This document shows positions 13,711-22,594 of a DNA stretch of 56,423 nucleotides, in pieces. The notes under the pieces were generated by a model. That model ran no database searches, was not told where the DNA came from, and saw only the letters and a list, made by a program, of their open reading frames with translations. The position numbers were made by a program, and so were the translations under genes. The DNA comes from a virus, in IMG/VR virus record IMGVR_UViG_3300024344_000016, positions 1-56,423 of that record; one strand, 5' to 3'. The stretch's first letter is position 1. Every line of letters begins with the position of its first letter.

Positions 13711-15213
13711 ATGAAAATATATCAACATGAAATTAATGACGGTCTTGCTGAGGCTCTAGCAGGCAACAACACCATTGCGTGTTGTGCTGTTGCGGAGACT
13801 TACAAACCCAACAAAGAAGCTGTTGATAAACTTAAAGAAGTCTTAGCCTCTAGTAAAGATGGCGAAGAATTAGCTATTGCTGAGAATCAAGATCAGTTTG
13901 ATCTGTATTATATTAAGTCCATATTAGTGAGTACAGGCTGGAATAAAAACGATGACGTTTTTGATCCAAAAGAATTGTGGGGGGCACGAAACACGCCGGA
14001 AGATAAGCCATTTAACTTTATGCATGACGAAAAGGATATCATCGGACACATAACAGCCAACGAGGTTGTTGATTTCGATGGCAATCTTCTTCAAGAAGAT
14101 AACGATATTCCAGATCGGTTTAACATTTTAACCTCCGCTGTTATTTACACCGAGTGGTCGGACGTTGAACAAAGAGAAAGGATGCATAACATAGTAGCGG
14201 AAATAGAGGGGGGTAAATGGTTTGTTTCTATGGAATGCTTGTTCCCAGACTTTGACTATGCTTTAGCCAAAGAAAACGGAGAAACCAAGGTAGTTAAGAG
14301 AAACGAAGCATCAGCCTTTTTAACGAAACACTTAAGATCCTACGGAGGAGACGGAATTTACGAAGATTACAAAGTGGGGCGATTGTTAAGAAACTTATCG
14401 TTCTCTGGTAAAGGCTTGGTTTCAAAACCCGCTAACCCACGAAGTGTAATTTTGGAAGGAAATGATTTTTTTGATGAATCACAAGCACAGATTTTAACTT
14501 TATCTTCATCTAAGGAGAATGATATGTCTGAAAGTTATGAAAAGCAGGTCGCAGATCTGCAAAAAGAGTTAGCGGAAGCCAAAGCTGCTAGCGATGCTCT
14601 GAAGGACAAGGTGGTTGCCGAGCAACACGCTAAGTTCGACACAGAGATCAAAGAACTTGAGGCAACTATTGCAGAGCAGGCTGAAAAGATTGCCGAGCAA
14701 GCAGAAGCCAACAAGACTTTGGTTGAAACCGTTGCTACAAGAGACGAATCTCTTGCTGCAAAGGAAGAGGCTCTCGCCGGTAAGGACGAAGAGCTTACTG
14801 CTATGTACAAGAAGGAAGCCGTTATGAAGCGTCAAGCACAGCTCGAAGAGATTGGCTATGACGCAGAGGAAGCCACGGCGACTGTCGAGGAGTTTAGTTC
14901 TGTAGATGACGCAACGTTCGATAAGCTTGTTGCGGCAATGAAGAAGCGGGGCGAGAAAGAAAACCCCTTCGACAAAAAGAAAAAGGACGAAGAAGAAGAA
15001 GACGTGGCTCCCGATGCCAAGGCCGAAGAGCTTGACGAAGAGCAAGACGAAGCTGAAGCTGAAGCTGGCGAGGAAGCCTTGGCTGAAGCCGAGGAAACGG
15101 AAGAAGTTGCTATTGCTGAGGCGATGGGCGAAGATGATCCAGCAGAAAGTCTCCGTGCAGTTGCCAGCGAGTGGCTTGGGTCAGTTTTACAACATTCTAA
15201 TGACAACAAGTAA
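13711..15213 (+). CDS. prohead protease / scaffold fusion
   Basis: 500 residues from the ATG at 13711, chosen for its TTGGAGGGG site; the longer frame from 13672 lacks one. Residues 1-265 resemble the capsid maturation protease of marine T4-like and related phages: SILVSTGWNKNDDVF, then KPFNFMHDEKDIIGH (candidate catalytic His) and a later FVSMECLF segment. Residues 272-500 are a long coiled coil, then a very acidic EEEDVAPDAKAEELDEEQDE tail typical of scaffolding cores. It would cleave and then leave the prohead during maturation. An internal start for the scaffold half is likely. Confidence 0.65.
   Translation: MKIYQHEINDGLAEALAGNNTIACCAVAETYKPNKEAVDKLKEVLASSKDGEELAIAENQDQFDLYYIKSILVSTGWNKNDDVFDPKELWGARNTPEDKPFNFMHDEKDIIGHITANEVVDFDGNLLQEDNDIPDRFNILTSAVIYTEWSDVEQRERMHNIVAEIEGGKWFVSMECLFPDFDYALAKENGETKVVKRNEASAFLTKHLRSYGGDGIYEDYKVGRLLRNLSFSGKGLVSKPANPRSVILEGNDFFDESQAQILTLSSSKENDMSESYEKQVADLQKELAEAKAASDALKDKVVAEQHAKFDTEIKELEATIAEQAEKIAEQAEANKTLVETVATRDESLAAKEEALAGKDEELTAMYKKEAVMKRQAQLEEIGYDAEEATATVEEFSSVDDATFDKLVAAMKKRGEKENPFDKKKKDEEEEDVAPDAKAEELDEEQDEAEAEAGEEALAEAEETEEVAIAEAMGEDDPAESLRAVASEWLGSVLQHSNDNK
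14524..15213 (+). CDS. nested scaffold protein, internal start
   Basis: In-frame internal start inside the protease gene: ATG at 14524, codon 272, with a perfect AAGGAG site at 14512-14517 and a 6-base gap. The product would be the last 229 residues (MSESYEKQVADLQKELAEAK onward), exactly the coiled-coil scaffold without the protease. The same design is known for lambda C/Nu3 and many other phages, where the short form is the abundant scaffold. The internal site is better spaced than most starts in this genome. Confidence 0.65.
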   Translation: MSESYEKQVADLQKELAEAKAASDALKDKVVAEQHAKFDTEIKELEATIAEQAEKIAEQAEANKTLVETVATRDESLAAKEEALAGKDEELTAMYKKEAVMKRQAQLEEIGYDAEEATATVEEFSSVDDATFDKLVAAMKKRGEKENPFDKKKKDEEEEDVAPDAKAEELDEEQDEAEAEAGEEALAEAEETEEVAIAEAMGEDDPAESLRAVASEWLGSVLQHSNDNK

Positions 15214-15237
15214 CTTAAAAAACAAGGAGATTTCATA

Positions 15238-15741
15238 ATGGCTCTTAAATCAGATAGAAGTACGCTTCAAACGGACATTTCATTCTTTATGAATGAAGCT
15301 GCCACGCGAGGCGGAGTTGCGGCTCTGAGTGCGGGAGGCTCCGGTGCGTCTATGGACAACGGTGCTGCTCTCGTAGTTTATTCTGCTGCTCCTTCGGGTA
15401 AAGTCCCGATGGGTTTGTTGTTGAACGACATGGTCGATATTGACTTGACTCGTCAGCACCTGAACCAACATAAAGACGAAGTTCAGAAGGGTGGCAAGGT
15501 TACTCTTCTCACTAAGGGTTGGGTTGTTACCAACAGTATCGACGGCACTGCCGCTGCTGGTGGCTTGGCTTACTTAGGCCACTCCGGTAATATCGCTACG
15601 GCGACTTACAACGCTGGAGTTGACGGCGGAAAAGCTGAAAACCTCATTGTTGGGCGTTTTATTTCCGGTGAAGACCAGAATGGTTATGCCAAGGTCTTTA
15701 TCGATCTTCCTAATACCAATGACGCCGACGCGACTAATTAA
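15238..15741 (+). CDS. head decoration-like protein
   Basis: 167 residues, with AAGGAG 8 bases before the ATG. It sits directly before the major capsid gene and is rich in Gly, Ala and short beta strands (VPMGLLLNDMVDIDLTRQHL, then GKVTLLTKGWVV). Size, position and composition fit a capsid-stabilising decoration protein of the gpD kind. A conserved Gly/Ala-rich loop (ALSAGGSGASMDNGAAL) could be the flexible arm that binds the capsid lattice. There is no catalytic motif. Confidence 0.65.
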   Translation: MALKSDRSTLQTDISFFMNEAATRGGVAALSAGGSGASMDNGAALVVYSAAPSGKVPMGLLLNDMVDIDLTRQHLNQHKDEVQKGGKVTLLTKGWVVTNSIDGTAAAGGLAYLGHSGNIATATYNAGVDGGKAENLIVGRFISGEDQNGYAKVFIDLPNTNDADATN

Positions 15742-15764
15742 CCTCAATTAAAGGAGAAGAGATA

Positions 15765-16769
15765 ATGTCAGTAAAAGATAGACCTAGCCCTGAATTTATC
15801 GAATTGCTTAAGCGATCAGGCGATTCCGATAAATCTGTTGCTATTCAAGCCCAGCGAGAGATCGCCAAGGCACTCGAACTTCCCCTGCGGAAAGGTGTTG
15901 TGTTTGGCGATATCGTTGGTGGTATTTTTGAGGCTATGCCTCTTGAACCGGGTGCAACCCCCGAATTCCCGTTGGACCTTTTGGCTCCGGGAACTGAAAT
16001 TGATCACGTCGCATTCACCAATCCCGGCAACGGTCGTATTCCAGAACGACATGTCGAAGGTGACTACGTGATGATCAATACTTACGGCATCACAAGTGCG
16101 ATTGACTTCCTGCTTAAGTATGCTCGTGAGGCTAACTGGAATGTTGTTGCAAGAGCCATGCAGGTTCTTGAATCTTCCTTTGTGAAGAAAATCAACGACG
16201 ACGGTTGGCATACCCTTCTGGCCGCTGCTGTTGACCGTAATATCTTGGTCTACGATGCAGATGCCGCTGCTGGTCAGTTCACTAAGCGGCTGGTCAGCCT
16301 CATGAAGACCGTTATGCGTCGAAACGGCGGTGGTAACAGTGTTACTGCTCCGGGTCGCTTGACGGACCTTTACATGTCCCCAGAAGCTATCGAAGATATT
16401 CGCAACTGGGGTATTGACCAGTTGGATGAAGTGTCGCGACGTGAGATCTATGTCGCTACCGATGATGGCGGTCCTCTCACCAGAGTCTTTGGTGTCAATC
16501 TTCACGACATCTTTGAATTTGGCGACAGCCAAGAATATCAGACGTACTTCACCAGTGACCTCGGCGGCTCTCTTGAGAGCAGTGATGTTGAGCTTGTTAT
16601 TGGTCTTGATCAGGGTGCAAACGACAGTTTTGTCATGCCTGTCAAGAAGGACGTTGAGATCTTTGAAGACGAAGCTCTTCATCGCCACCAGCGACAAGGC
16701 TACTATGGATGGGCCGAGCTGGGCTTTGGTGTTCTTGACAACCGACGCATTATTGCTGGCTCGTTCTAA
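15765..16769 (+). CDS. major capsid protein
   Basis: 334 residues with a strong AAAGGAG site, following the scaffold and decoration genes. The pattern fits the HK97 fold: a helical N-terminal arm, an E-loop and P-domain region around DFLLKYAREANWNVVARAMQ (spine helix), an A-domain with RLTDLYMSPEAIEDI, and a C-terminal GYYGWAELGFGVLDNRRI strand pair that closes many capsid proteins. The codon usage is the most regular of the window, as expected for a highly expressed gene. A rho-independent terminator follows. Confidence 0.88.
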   Translation: MSVKDRPSPEFIELLKRSGDSDKSVAIQAQREIAKALELPLRKGVVFGDIVGGIFEAMPLEPGATPEFPLDLLAPGTEIDHVAFTNPGNGRIPERHVEGDYVMINTYGITSAIDFLLKYAREANWNVVARAMQVLESSFVKKINDDGWHTLLAAAVDRNILVYDADAAAGQFTKRLVSLMKTVMRRNGGGNSVTAPGRLTDLYMSPEAIEDIRNWGIDQLDEVSRREIYVATDDGGPLTRVFGVNLHDIFEFGDSQEYQTYFTSDLGGSLESSDVELVIGLDQGANDSFVMPVKKDVEIFEDEALHRHQRQGYYGWAELGFGVLDNRRIIAGSF

Positions 16770-16796
16770 GAACGGGAGTAATAATCCTAACAAGGG

Positions 16797-16830
16797 AAAA
16801 AGCCGCTTCGTAATGGGGCGGCTTTTTTTC
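16797..16830 (+). terminator. rho-independent terminator after capsid gene
   Basis: Stem AGCCGC (16801-16806) with GCGGCT (16818-16823), extended by A-T pairs from the flanking AAAA and T-run, an 11-base loop, then seven T. It lies 30 bases after the capsid stop and just before a late-type motif at 16838, so it separates two transcripts. Confidence 0.85.
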
Positions 16831-16837
16831 TTACTTT

Positions 16838-16848
16838 TGTGTATATAA
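16838..16848 (+). promoter_or_regulatory. TGTGTATA late-type motif
   Basis: TGTGTATATAA, 65 bases before the ATG at 16903 and immediately after a terminator. The downstream CAATACGA is shared with the copy before the portal gene. Confidence 0.55.
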
Positions 16849-16902
16849 CAATACGAAGACATATATTCGTGTTCATGAACAAAATTATAGGAGTACAGAA
16901 GC

Positions 16903-17322
16903 ATGACTGCAATGTCAAATTACATGGAAAACAAGCTTATTGATCATATTTTGAGAGATACCGCTTGGTCTGCCCCGTCTAATGTCTATGTTGCTTTAGT
17001 TGGGGCCTACAGTGCTGCGGACTTAGAGGCTGGAACCATCACGGGTGAACTTACTATCGGCGGCGATTCATACGCTAGAGTCAGTGTAAAAGGAAACTCA
17101 AACTGGAGTGCCGGTAGTACTAACGGTTTAACAGACAACGAAAACGATATCAGCTTTACCACAGCAACAGGCGACTGGGGCTATGTTAGCGGGTTATTTT
17201 TGTCTAACGCATCGACCGCTGGTGACGTTATTCTCTATGGGGCATTAACAACACCTAAGATTATCGAAAACGGCGACCAGTTTGTTATCGCTGCTGGTGA
17301 CTTGGACATTACCTTTGCCTAG
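16903..17322 (+). CDS. conserved virion structural protein
   Basis: 139 residues, SD TAGGAG. The product starts with a helix (MSNYMENKLIDHILRDTAW) followed by beta strands and a hydrophobic YVALVGAY segment. This kind of protein recurs in tailed phages as a small structural subunit, with the same helix-then-beta layout. Which structure it joins cannot be told. It begins the block of fibre-like genes after the capsid terminator. Confidence 0.6.
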   Translation: MTAMSNYMENKLIDHILRDTAWSAPSNVYVALVGAYSAADLEAGTITGELTIGGDSYARVSVKGNSNWSAGSTNGLTDNENDISFTTATGDWGYVSGLFLSNASTAGDVILYGALTTPKIIENGDQFVIAAGDLDITFA

Positions 17323-17340
17323 TAACTAGGAGAGCGGGTA

Positions 17341-18948
17341 ATGACTCAGTACTCATATACGAACAGCGATTGCAACGATGGTAGCTGGACGAACCCCGGT
17401 GGTGGCACCGGTGCGTTAAATGCAGATATTAGCGACACCCAACCGTTGAGTAGTGGTGCCGATAGCAACTACGTGTGGTCCGAAGAAGATGGCAGCATGT
17501 CTTCGGATGAATTGACGCTCCATCTAGACAATAACATTACCGATCCCGGTGCATCGGCCTCTAGTCACATAGTATATTTTAGATTCAAGGGGGATCAGGG
17601 TAGCGGAATGGGCTACCTTGATCTCACTGTGGCCTTGGTGCAGGGTGCGAATTGCGGCACACCCGGTTCGGGCACCATAATTGCTACCAAGACTGTCACA
17701 ACCGGTGGATCTTTTGCAGACGATTCTCTGGTTCTGAACTCGACCCAATCGGGCAACATAACGGACTACACCGATCTCCAGCTCCGTTTCACTCGTGATG
17801 CTGGCACTATGGACGAATCGGTTTATGTTTCTCAGGCGTATTTTGCGGCCCCAGCAGTTCCCAGTGCGACAGAAGATTTTCGTGTAAATGATAGGGTAAA
17901 AGAGACCACCACAAGCACTGGTACTGGCACAATCAATCTAGCTGGTGCGGCAACCGGATATCAGACCTTTGTAGCTGGCATTGGTAATGGCAATATGACG
18001 TACTATGTCATAGAGGATGCCAATAACGCTTGGGAAGTTGGTATAGGCAAGGTCACAGATGCTAGCCCCGACACCCTGTCTAGAGATAAGATTATATCCA
18101 ATAGTTCGGGAAATACAAGTGCAATCACCCTTTCCAGTGGAACGCATAATGTTTTTTGTGGCTCTCCTTCTCAAACTTCAATCGCGGACACACAGATCAA
18201 AACTGGCACCTACACAGTTACTCAAGAAGATAGCACGATATTGTGTGACTCCACTAGTGCCTTTACTGTTACGATGCCAACGGCAGCAGCCGGTTATTTA
18301 GGTCTGAAAGTCCTCATTAAAAAGGTTACCGACGACACCAATATAGTAACCATCAGTAGCAGTGGGGGTAGCGATTTTGAAGACGAGGACGCTTCTGGTG
18401 GCACAAACACCCTGAAGCTACACCTTCAGGGCGATAGCTATGAACTTATGTGTTCGAGAATATCTAGCTATGCATATCAGTGGGTAACGGTCAATAAAAA
18501 CTTGACTCCACATTCGGCTCAAATAGAACAGCGTTCAACACAGTCTATTGCCAATGTGACAACCACTACAATCGACATGACTCACACCTTGTATTCACAG
18601 GGGTGTACGGCAGACCTCACTAATAACTATATAAAAATTACGAGAAAAGGTAAATATCTGTGTGGTTGCCATCTGAGAATGCAGTCAATGACTAGTGAGA
18701 ATAAATATATAGCGGCAGACGTGCAGTACCATGACGATAGTGCGGGAACCAATCACAACAGAGGAACCGTGACAGCTAGACCGTCACATTCCGACAAGCC
18801 CGCCGTTCACATGTCGACATTATTAGACTTAGATGTTGATGATTATGTCATTGCGAGAGCCTACCACAATCACGGTAGTGCGAGAAATACCGACTCCGCA
18901 ACTGCGGACTACTCATATGCGTACCTCTTTGTACAGGAGGTTAGATAA
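17341..18948 (+). CDS. fibre / receptor-binding-like protein
   Basis: 535 residues in three parts. Residues 1-175 form a beta-rich head with Gly/Ser/Asp loops. Residues about 178-280 carry a module common in phage fibres (DFRVNDRVKETTTSTGTGT then GYQTFVAGIG, YYVIED, WEVGIGKV, DTLSRDKI and a final VFCGSPS). The C-terminal part ends in a C1q- or TNF-like jelly roll (CGCHLRMQSM, ADVQYHDD, YAYLFVQEVR). Such ends form trimers that bind receptors or glycans. The gene lies between capsid and neck genes, so it may form capsid or neck fibres. The stop overlaps the next start (TAATG). Confidence 0.65.
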   Translation: MTQYSYTNSDCNDGSWTNPGGGTGALNADISDTQPLSSGADSNYVWSEEDGSMSSDELTLHLDNNITDPGASASSHIVYFRFKGDQGSGMGYLDLTVALVQGANCGTPGSGTIIATKTVTTGGSFADDSLVLNSTQSGNITDYTDLQLRFTRDAGTMDESVYVSQAYFAAPAVPSATEDFRVNDRVKETTTSTGTGTINLAGAATGYQTFVAGIGNGNMTYYVIEDANNAWEVGIGKVTDASPDTLSRDKIISNSSGNTSAITLSSGTHNVFCGSPSQTSIADTQIKTGTYTVTQEDSTILCDSTSAFTVTMPTAAAGYLGLKVLIKKVTDDTNIVTISSSGGSDFEDEDASGGTNTLKLHLQGDSYELMCSRISSYAYQWVTVNKNLTPHSAQIEQRSTQSIANVTTTTIDMTHTLYSQGCTADLTNNYIKITRKGKYLCGCHLRMQSMTSENKYIAADVQYHDDSAGTNHNRGTVTARPSHSDKPAVHMSTLLDLDVDDYVIARAYHNHGSARNTDSATADYSYAYLFVQEVR

Positions 18949-19499
18949 TGAACTTATATGCTCAATCCAGCCTTACTGCCAGTGCTAAAGTAATCAAGCT
19001 TATTTCTAGTGTGGAGATTTCCCCAGAAAACAACCTGCCCAAAATAGTCGAACTAGCGGGAGGGGGGAGCGGGTTCTACTACAGTGGTGGATGGTTATAC
19101 GTTGAGGGTGTTTTTCAGGTGGAACTTGACAACGCTTTAACGGCTTATAATTCTGATCTAGAGGCATATGTTCTTGAGCCTCTCCGAGAGACAAAAAAAG
19201 ACGAGGTTGCCGAGGAGGCGAACAGCTATATAGAATTATCTTATCCCTCTTTTAGACGCGAGCTATTCATTGCTTTAGCCGAAGAGGCTAGAAATGATGG
19301 TCTTACGAACAGAGCCGCATATATCAATCAGCTTTTGGCGTGGGTAAAAACCGTTGTGGCACAGACTATTGTATATGGGGATGCGATAGACGCGGAAACC
19401 GATATTGACACTATAACTAATTATACTGCTGATTACAGTTCTTTTGACGCAACAAATCCTAATGTTACAATAAAAGCGGCTTTGGCAATACCAGACTAG
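18948..19499 (+). CDS. structural protein, unknown
   Basis: 183 residues, translationally coupled to the fibre gene (TAATG). The N-terminal third is beta-rich with FYYSGGWLYVEGVFQVEL; the rest is helical, with RRELFIALAEEARNDGLTNR and WVKTVVAQTIVYGDAI. Helical proteins of this size directly after a fibre gene are often fibre-assembly or attachment proteins, but no family is recognised. It lies between the fibre gene and the repeat protein. Confidence 0.55.
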   Translation: MNLYAQSSLTASAKVIKLISSVEISPENNLPKIVELAGGGSGFYYSGGWLYVEGVFQVELDNALTAYNSDLEAYVLEPLRETKKDEVAEEANSYIELSYPSFRRELFIALAEEARNDGLTNRAAYINQLLAWVKTVVAQTIVYGDAIDAETDIDTITNYTADYSSFDATNPNVTIKAALAIPD

Positions 19500-19509
19500 G
19501 GGGGCTGAC

Positions 19510-21273
19510 ATGACTTATTCGGGTGCTCCTTATAGTTCCACCCCTTATGCGGGTTCTCCTCCCACTACCGGCGGAGTGGTTAATGGTGCTGCCGCTATCA
19601 CGGCGACAGCCTCTGTAACGACTACAGGAACCCGAAGGCGATTTGGAGCCACATCTCTTTCTGCCACAGCAGCCGTTTCTGCGGCTGGTTTTAGACGACG
19701 CTTTGGTGCCACCTCCATCTCCGCCACGGCTACCGTTTCTGCAACCGCCACCAGACGGCAATTTGGAGCCACGTCCGTTTCTGCTACAGCCACGATTAGT
19801 TCGGCTGCGACGAGAAAACGTTTTGTAGCCACGTCGCTTTCTGCTACGGCGACGGTTAGTTCGGTTGCGGCGAGGAAGCGTTTTGCAGGCACGTCGCTTT
19901 CTGCTACGGCGACGGTTAGTTCGGTTGCGACGAGGAAGCGTTTTGCAGGTACGTCGCTTTCGGCCACGGCTACTGTAACTACCGCCGGAATGAGAAAGAG
20001 GTTTGGAGCGACCTCTGTGTCGGCAACAGCTACAATTACCGCTGCCGGAGCAAGAAGACGTTTCAGTGCAGCCTCTTTATCGGCCACAGCAACAGTTACA
20101 TCCGTAGGAACCCGAAGACAATTTGGTGCCTCTTCACTTTCTGCTACAGCTACAGTTTCAGTCACTGCTACCAGAAAACGGTTTGGGGCCACTTCAGTTA
20201 CTGCGACAGCCTCAATCAGTTGTGTTGCCTCTAGGAGACGGTTCGCAGCCGCGTCTATTTCAGCGACTGCTACGATGTCTACGACTGCGTATCGTAAGCG
20301 ATATGGGGCTACATCTATTTCAGCCACCGCGACGGTTTCCTCCACCGCGACCCGTAGACAGTTTGCGACCACATCCATTTCGGCCACGGCGACAGTTTCC
20401 GCAGCCGCTTTCAGGCGTCGACTTGGAGCCACTTCTGTTTCAGCCACAGCCGCAGTTACTTCTGTGGCGACTAGAAAAAGATTTGGAGACGCTTCTTTAG
20501 AAGGAACTGCCACCTTAAACGCCTCTGGAGGCACAGGAGGCGAAGTCAACGGCGTAGCTAGCTTGACCGCAACAGCTACGGTTACTGCTGTCGCGTTGCG
20601 TAGACAATTTGCCGCTACGTCTTTGAGTGCGACCGCCACTGTATCCACCACTGGAGCAAGAAAACGTTTTGCAGCGATCTCTTTATCGGCCACCGCGACG
20701 GTATCAGCCGCAGGTATGCGAAAAAGATTTGGAGCATCTTCTTTCTCGGCTACCGCTACTGTCACTACCACCGCAACACGAAAACGCTTTGGAGCAGCCT
20801 CCATTTCCGGCACCGCGACAATGTCGACCAGCGGCTCAAGAAAACGCTTTGGAGCGGCTTCCATCTCGGCAACCGCCCAAATATCTGTTTCTGGGACGGT
20901 AAAGAAACTGGGAAGTTCAGCCCTAAACGCCTCTGCAACACTATCAGCTTCAGCAAAACGTGTAAGAGGCACCGCCTCGTCGTTGTCCGCTACAGCAACC
21001 CTGACAGCCGCCGCCGTGACTGGAGGACAGGTAAACGGAGTCGCGTCATTATCCGCGTCAGCCTCTTTGGCAGCTATAGGAAAAATCAATCAATTTCCAG
21101 ATGTGGCAGAGTTTATTGTGTATATTAATAGGGATGCTGAATATACTGCAAATATCAGCAGATCATACGAAAAAACCGCAAACATCAATACGTTGTCGGG
21201 CTTTACAGCCAATATAGATACTTCGACGCCTTACGAGACAAACATAGAAACCCTTAGAGAATTCGTAGGATAA
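19510..21273 (+). CDS. 20-residue tandem-repeat protein
   Basis: 587 residues, SD run of G before the ATG. After a 25-residue start, about 25 units of exactly 20 residues follow, with the pattern xxTRKRFGATSLSATATVSx: two basic residues, Phe, then alternating Ser/Thr/Ala/Val. Three units contain GG-x-VNG-x-A in place of the basic pair and divide the array into blocks. The last 70 residues change to short NI-T repeats (TANISRSYEKTANINT). The alternation suggests a stacked beta structure, such as a beta-solenoid or fibre shaft. No family is recognised. Confidence 0.75.
   Translation: MTYSGAPYSSTPYAGSPPTTGGVVNGAAAITATASVTTTGTRRRFGATSLSATAAVSAAGFRRRFGATSISATATVSATATRRQFGATSVSATATISSAATRKRFVATSLSATATVSSVAARKRFAGTSLSATATVSSVATRKRFAGTSLSATATVTTAGMRKRFGATSVSATATITAAGARRRFSAASLSATATVTSVGTRRQFGASSLSATATVSVTATRKRFGATSVTATASISCVASRRRFAAASISATATMSTTAYRKRYGATSISATATVSSTATRRQFATTSISATATVSAAAFRRRLGATSVSATAAVTSVATRKRFGDASLEGTATLNASGGTGGEVNGVASLTATATVTAVALRRQFAATSLSATATVSTTGARKRFAAISLSATATVSAAGMRKRFGASSFSATATVTTTATRKRFGAASISGTATMSTSGSRKRFGAASISATAQISVSGTVKKLGSSALNASATLSASAKRVRGTASSLSATATLTAAAVTGGQVNGVASLSASASLAAIGKINQFPDVAEFIVYINRDAEYTANISRSYEKTANINTLSGFTANIDTSTPYETNIETLREFVG
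19585..21090. repeat. 60-base tandem repeat array
   Basis: About 25 direct units of 60 bases, in frame with the protein. Neighbouring units differ by silent and conservative changes, except the pair at about 19861 and 19921, which is nearly identical and points to recent duplication. Because the unit is a multiple of three, copy-number change keeps the frame open. Confidence 0.85.
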
Positions 21274-21277
21274 AATT

Positions 21278-21586
21278 ATGGCAGCAAATGAAATACATGT
21301 CAACGACGTTGGCACCACTTTCCAGCTAACTTTCAAGGATGATGGTTCGATTGTTGATGTCAGTTCTGCCTCTGCTGTAGAAGTACTGCTTATGGGTCCA
21401 GACGACACAGCGGTCACAAAAACCGCGACACTTGTTTCAGATGGAACAGACGGAAAAGTCAAGTATGTGACCGTATCTGGGGACATAGACACCGCCGGTA
21501 CTTGGAAAATTCAAGGCAAAGTAACCTTCGCCACTAATATATACAATAGCGATGTTCACACCTTTACCGTTTATAAAAATCTGTAG
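21278..21586 (+). CDS. BppU-like small structural protein
   Basis: 102 residues. The pattern fits the N-terminal domain of baseplate upper proteins: VNDVGTTFQLTFKDDGSIVD, then VEVLLMGPDD, DGKVKYVTV and a final AGTWKIQGKV strand pair (family form GtY...). As a free domain it is likely a small beta-sandwich connecting fibres to the virion. It lies directly after the repeat protein with a 5-base gap, which suggests the two act together. Confidence 0.6.
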   Translation: MAANEIHVNDVGTTFQLTFKDDGSIVDVSSASAVEVLLMGPDDTAVTKTATLVSDGTDGKVKYVTVSGDIDTAGTWKIQGKVTFATNIYNSDVHTFTVYKNL

Positions 21587-21609
21587 GGTGTCTTTTATAG
21601 GGGAATAAT

Positions 21610-22113
21610 ATGGCTTGGACGACAGATTTAGTCTTGATGCTAAGAACGCTGATAGGCGACCTAGACTCAACAAAATACACAGACACCAGATTACAGCAGG
21701 TGTTATCCATTGGTGCATATAATGTCAATAACGACGCACCTTTTAACAATAACTATACTATCGACGTTAACGCCTTAACTATTAGCCCCGATCCAATAAC
21801 ACAAAATGACACAGACTTCAATGTGCTAACTATTTACAAGAGTGCCTGCATCCTGCTTGGAAGTGAGGTCAAAACAGAATCCAACAACGCTATCTCTATC
21901 AAGGACGGCCCTTCTTCAATTGATCTTAGGGGCGTTAGTCAAAGCTTAGGGGTTATGTATAAAGATTTCTGTGAAAAATATGACGAGCTACTGAGAAAGT
22001 ACAACTACGAGAAAGGTAGTGGAGACGGCACACCCGCTGGGGTTGCTATACTTGGACCTTACAGCCCAGCAAGCTGGGGTGTCAGTTACAACAACAACGG
22101 TGGATACTATTAA
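21610..22113 (+). CDS. head-tail adaptor
   Basis: 167 residues; SD GGGGAA. The N-terminal half has the helical layout of head-tail adaptors (gp6/gp15 type): LMLRTLIGDLDSTKYTDTRL followed by QQVLSIGAYNV, which binds below the portal ring. The C-terminus is Gly/Ser/Tyr-rich and probably flexible. It is the first of four connector genes before the tail tube. Confidence 0.65.
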   Translation: MAWTTDLVLMLRTLIGDLDSTKYTDTRLQQVLSIGAYNVNNDAPFNNNYTIDVNALTISPDPITQNDTDFNVLTIYKSACILLGSEVKTESNNAISIKDGPSSIDLRGVSQSLGVMYKDFCEKYDELLRKYNYEKGSGDGTPAGVAILGPYSPASWGVSYNNNGGYY

Positions 22114-22144
22114 TCGCACACATTTTATTTAGGAGAGAATAGAA

Positions 22145-22594
22145 ATGGCTGTTACAGCAAAAATTAAATCAGGTAGTGGTTTCAATGAGGGGGGTGGCTA
22201 CGTAGGGGATGGTACAGGAACGTTCTCCAAAAGTCAGCTAGTTAGTGGTGGAATCAATCAAGATACAATGGCTCTTCCCGGAGATGCGGCTAAATTCCAC
22301 AACGATGCGTTAACCCTTTCAGTTAGTGTTGGTGCGACTACCGGTACACTTGTTGCCGCAGTGCCAAACCGGTCTGTCGAGGTATTGAGTTACACAATCA
22401 TTACCGATGCGGCTACTACGGTTACTTGGCAGTCTGACGGCAACGCTTTGTCTGGTGGCATGACGATTAGTTCCAATGGCGGTATTTCGTCCAACATTGG
22501 AGACACAACACTGTTCACAAATCCGGGCGAAGCTCTCAAGTTGACCAACACTGCCGGAAATGTCAATGGTCATCTTACCTATAGGATTGTATAA
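22145..22594 (+). CDS. beta-rich structural protein
   Basis: 149 residues with AGGAGAG upstream. The product is rich in Ser, Thr, Gly and Val and predicted all-beta (VEVLSYTIITDAATTVTWQS, then LKLTNTAGNVNGHLTYRIV at the end). This is like small Ig-like or decoration domains. It lies among connector genes, so it may dress the neck. No family is recognised. The stop overlaps the next start (TAATG). Confidence 0.55.
   Translation: MAVTAKIKSGSGFNEGGGYVGDGTGTFSKSQLVSGGINQDTMALPGDAAKFHNDALTLSVSVGATTGTLVAAVPNRSVEVLSYTIITDAATTVTWQSDGNALSGGMTISSNGGISSNIGDTTLFTNPGEALKLTNTAGNVNGHLTYRIV

Noticed and set aside
15816-16904. 362-residue antisense frame over the capsid gene
   Set aside because: Shadow of a highly expressed gene with strong codon bias; the capsid product is clearly the real one.
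19545-21089. 514-residue antisense frame over the repeat array
   Set aside because: It is the shadow of a periodic gene: a 60-base unit without stops on one strand tends to be open on the other. No start signal is seen.
19585-21090. Possible CRISPR array
   Set aside because: Units are directly adjacent with no unique spacers and are in frame with a protein, so this is a coding tandem repeat.
21117-21127. TGTGTATATTA within the repeat protein gene
   Set aside because: It lies inside coding sequence, is explained by the residues VYI, and has no gene start shortly downstream except 21278 at 160 bases.
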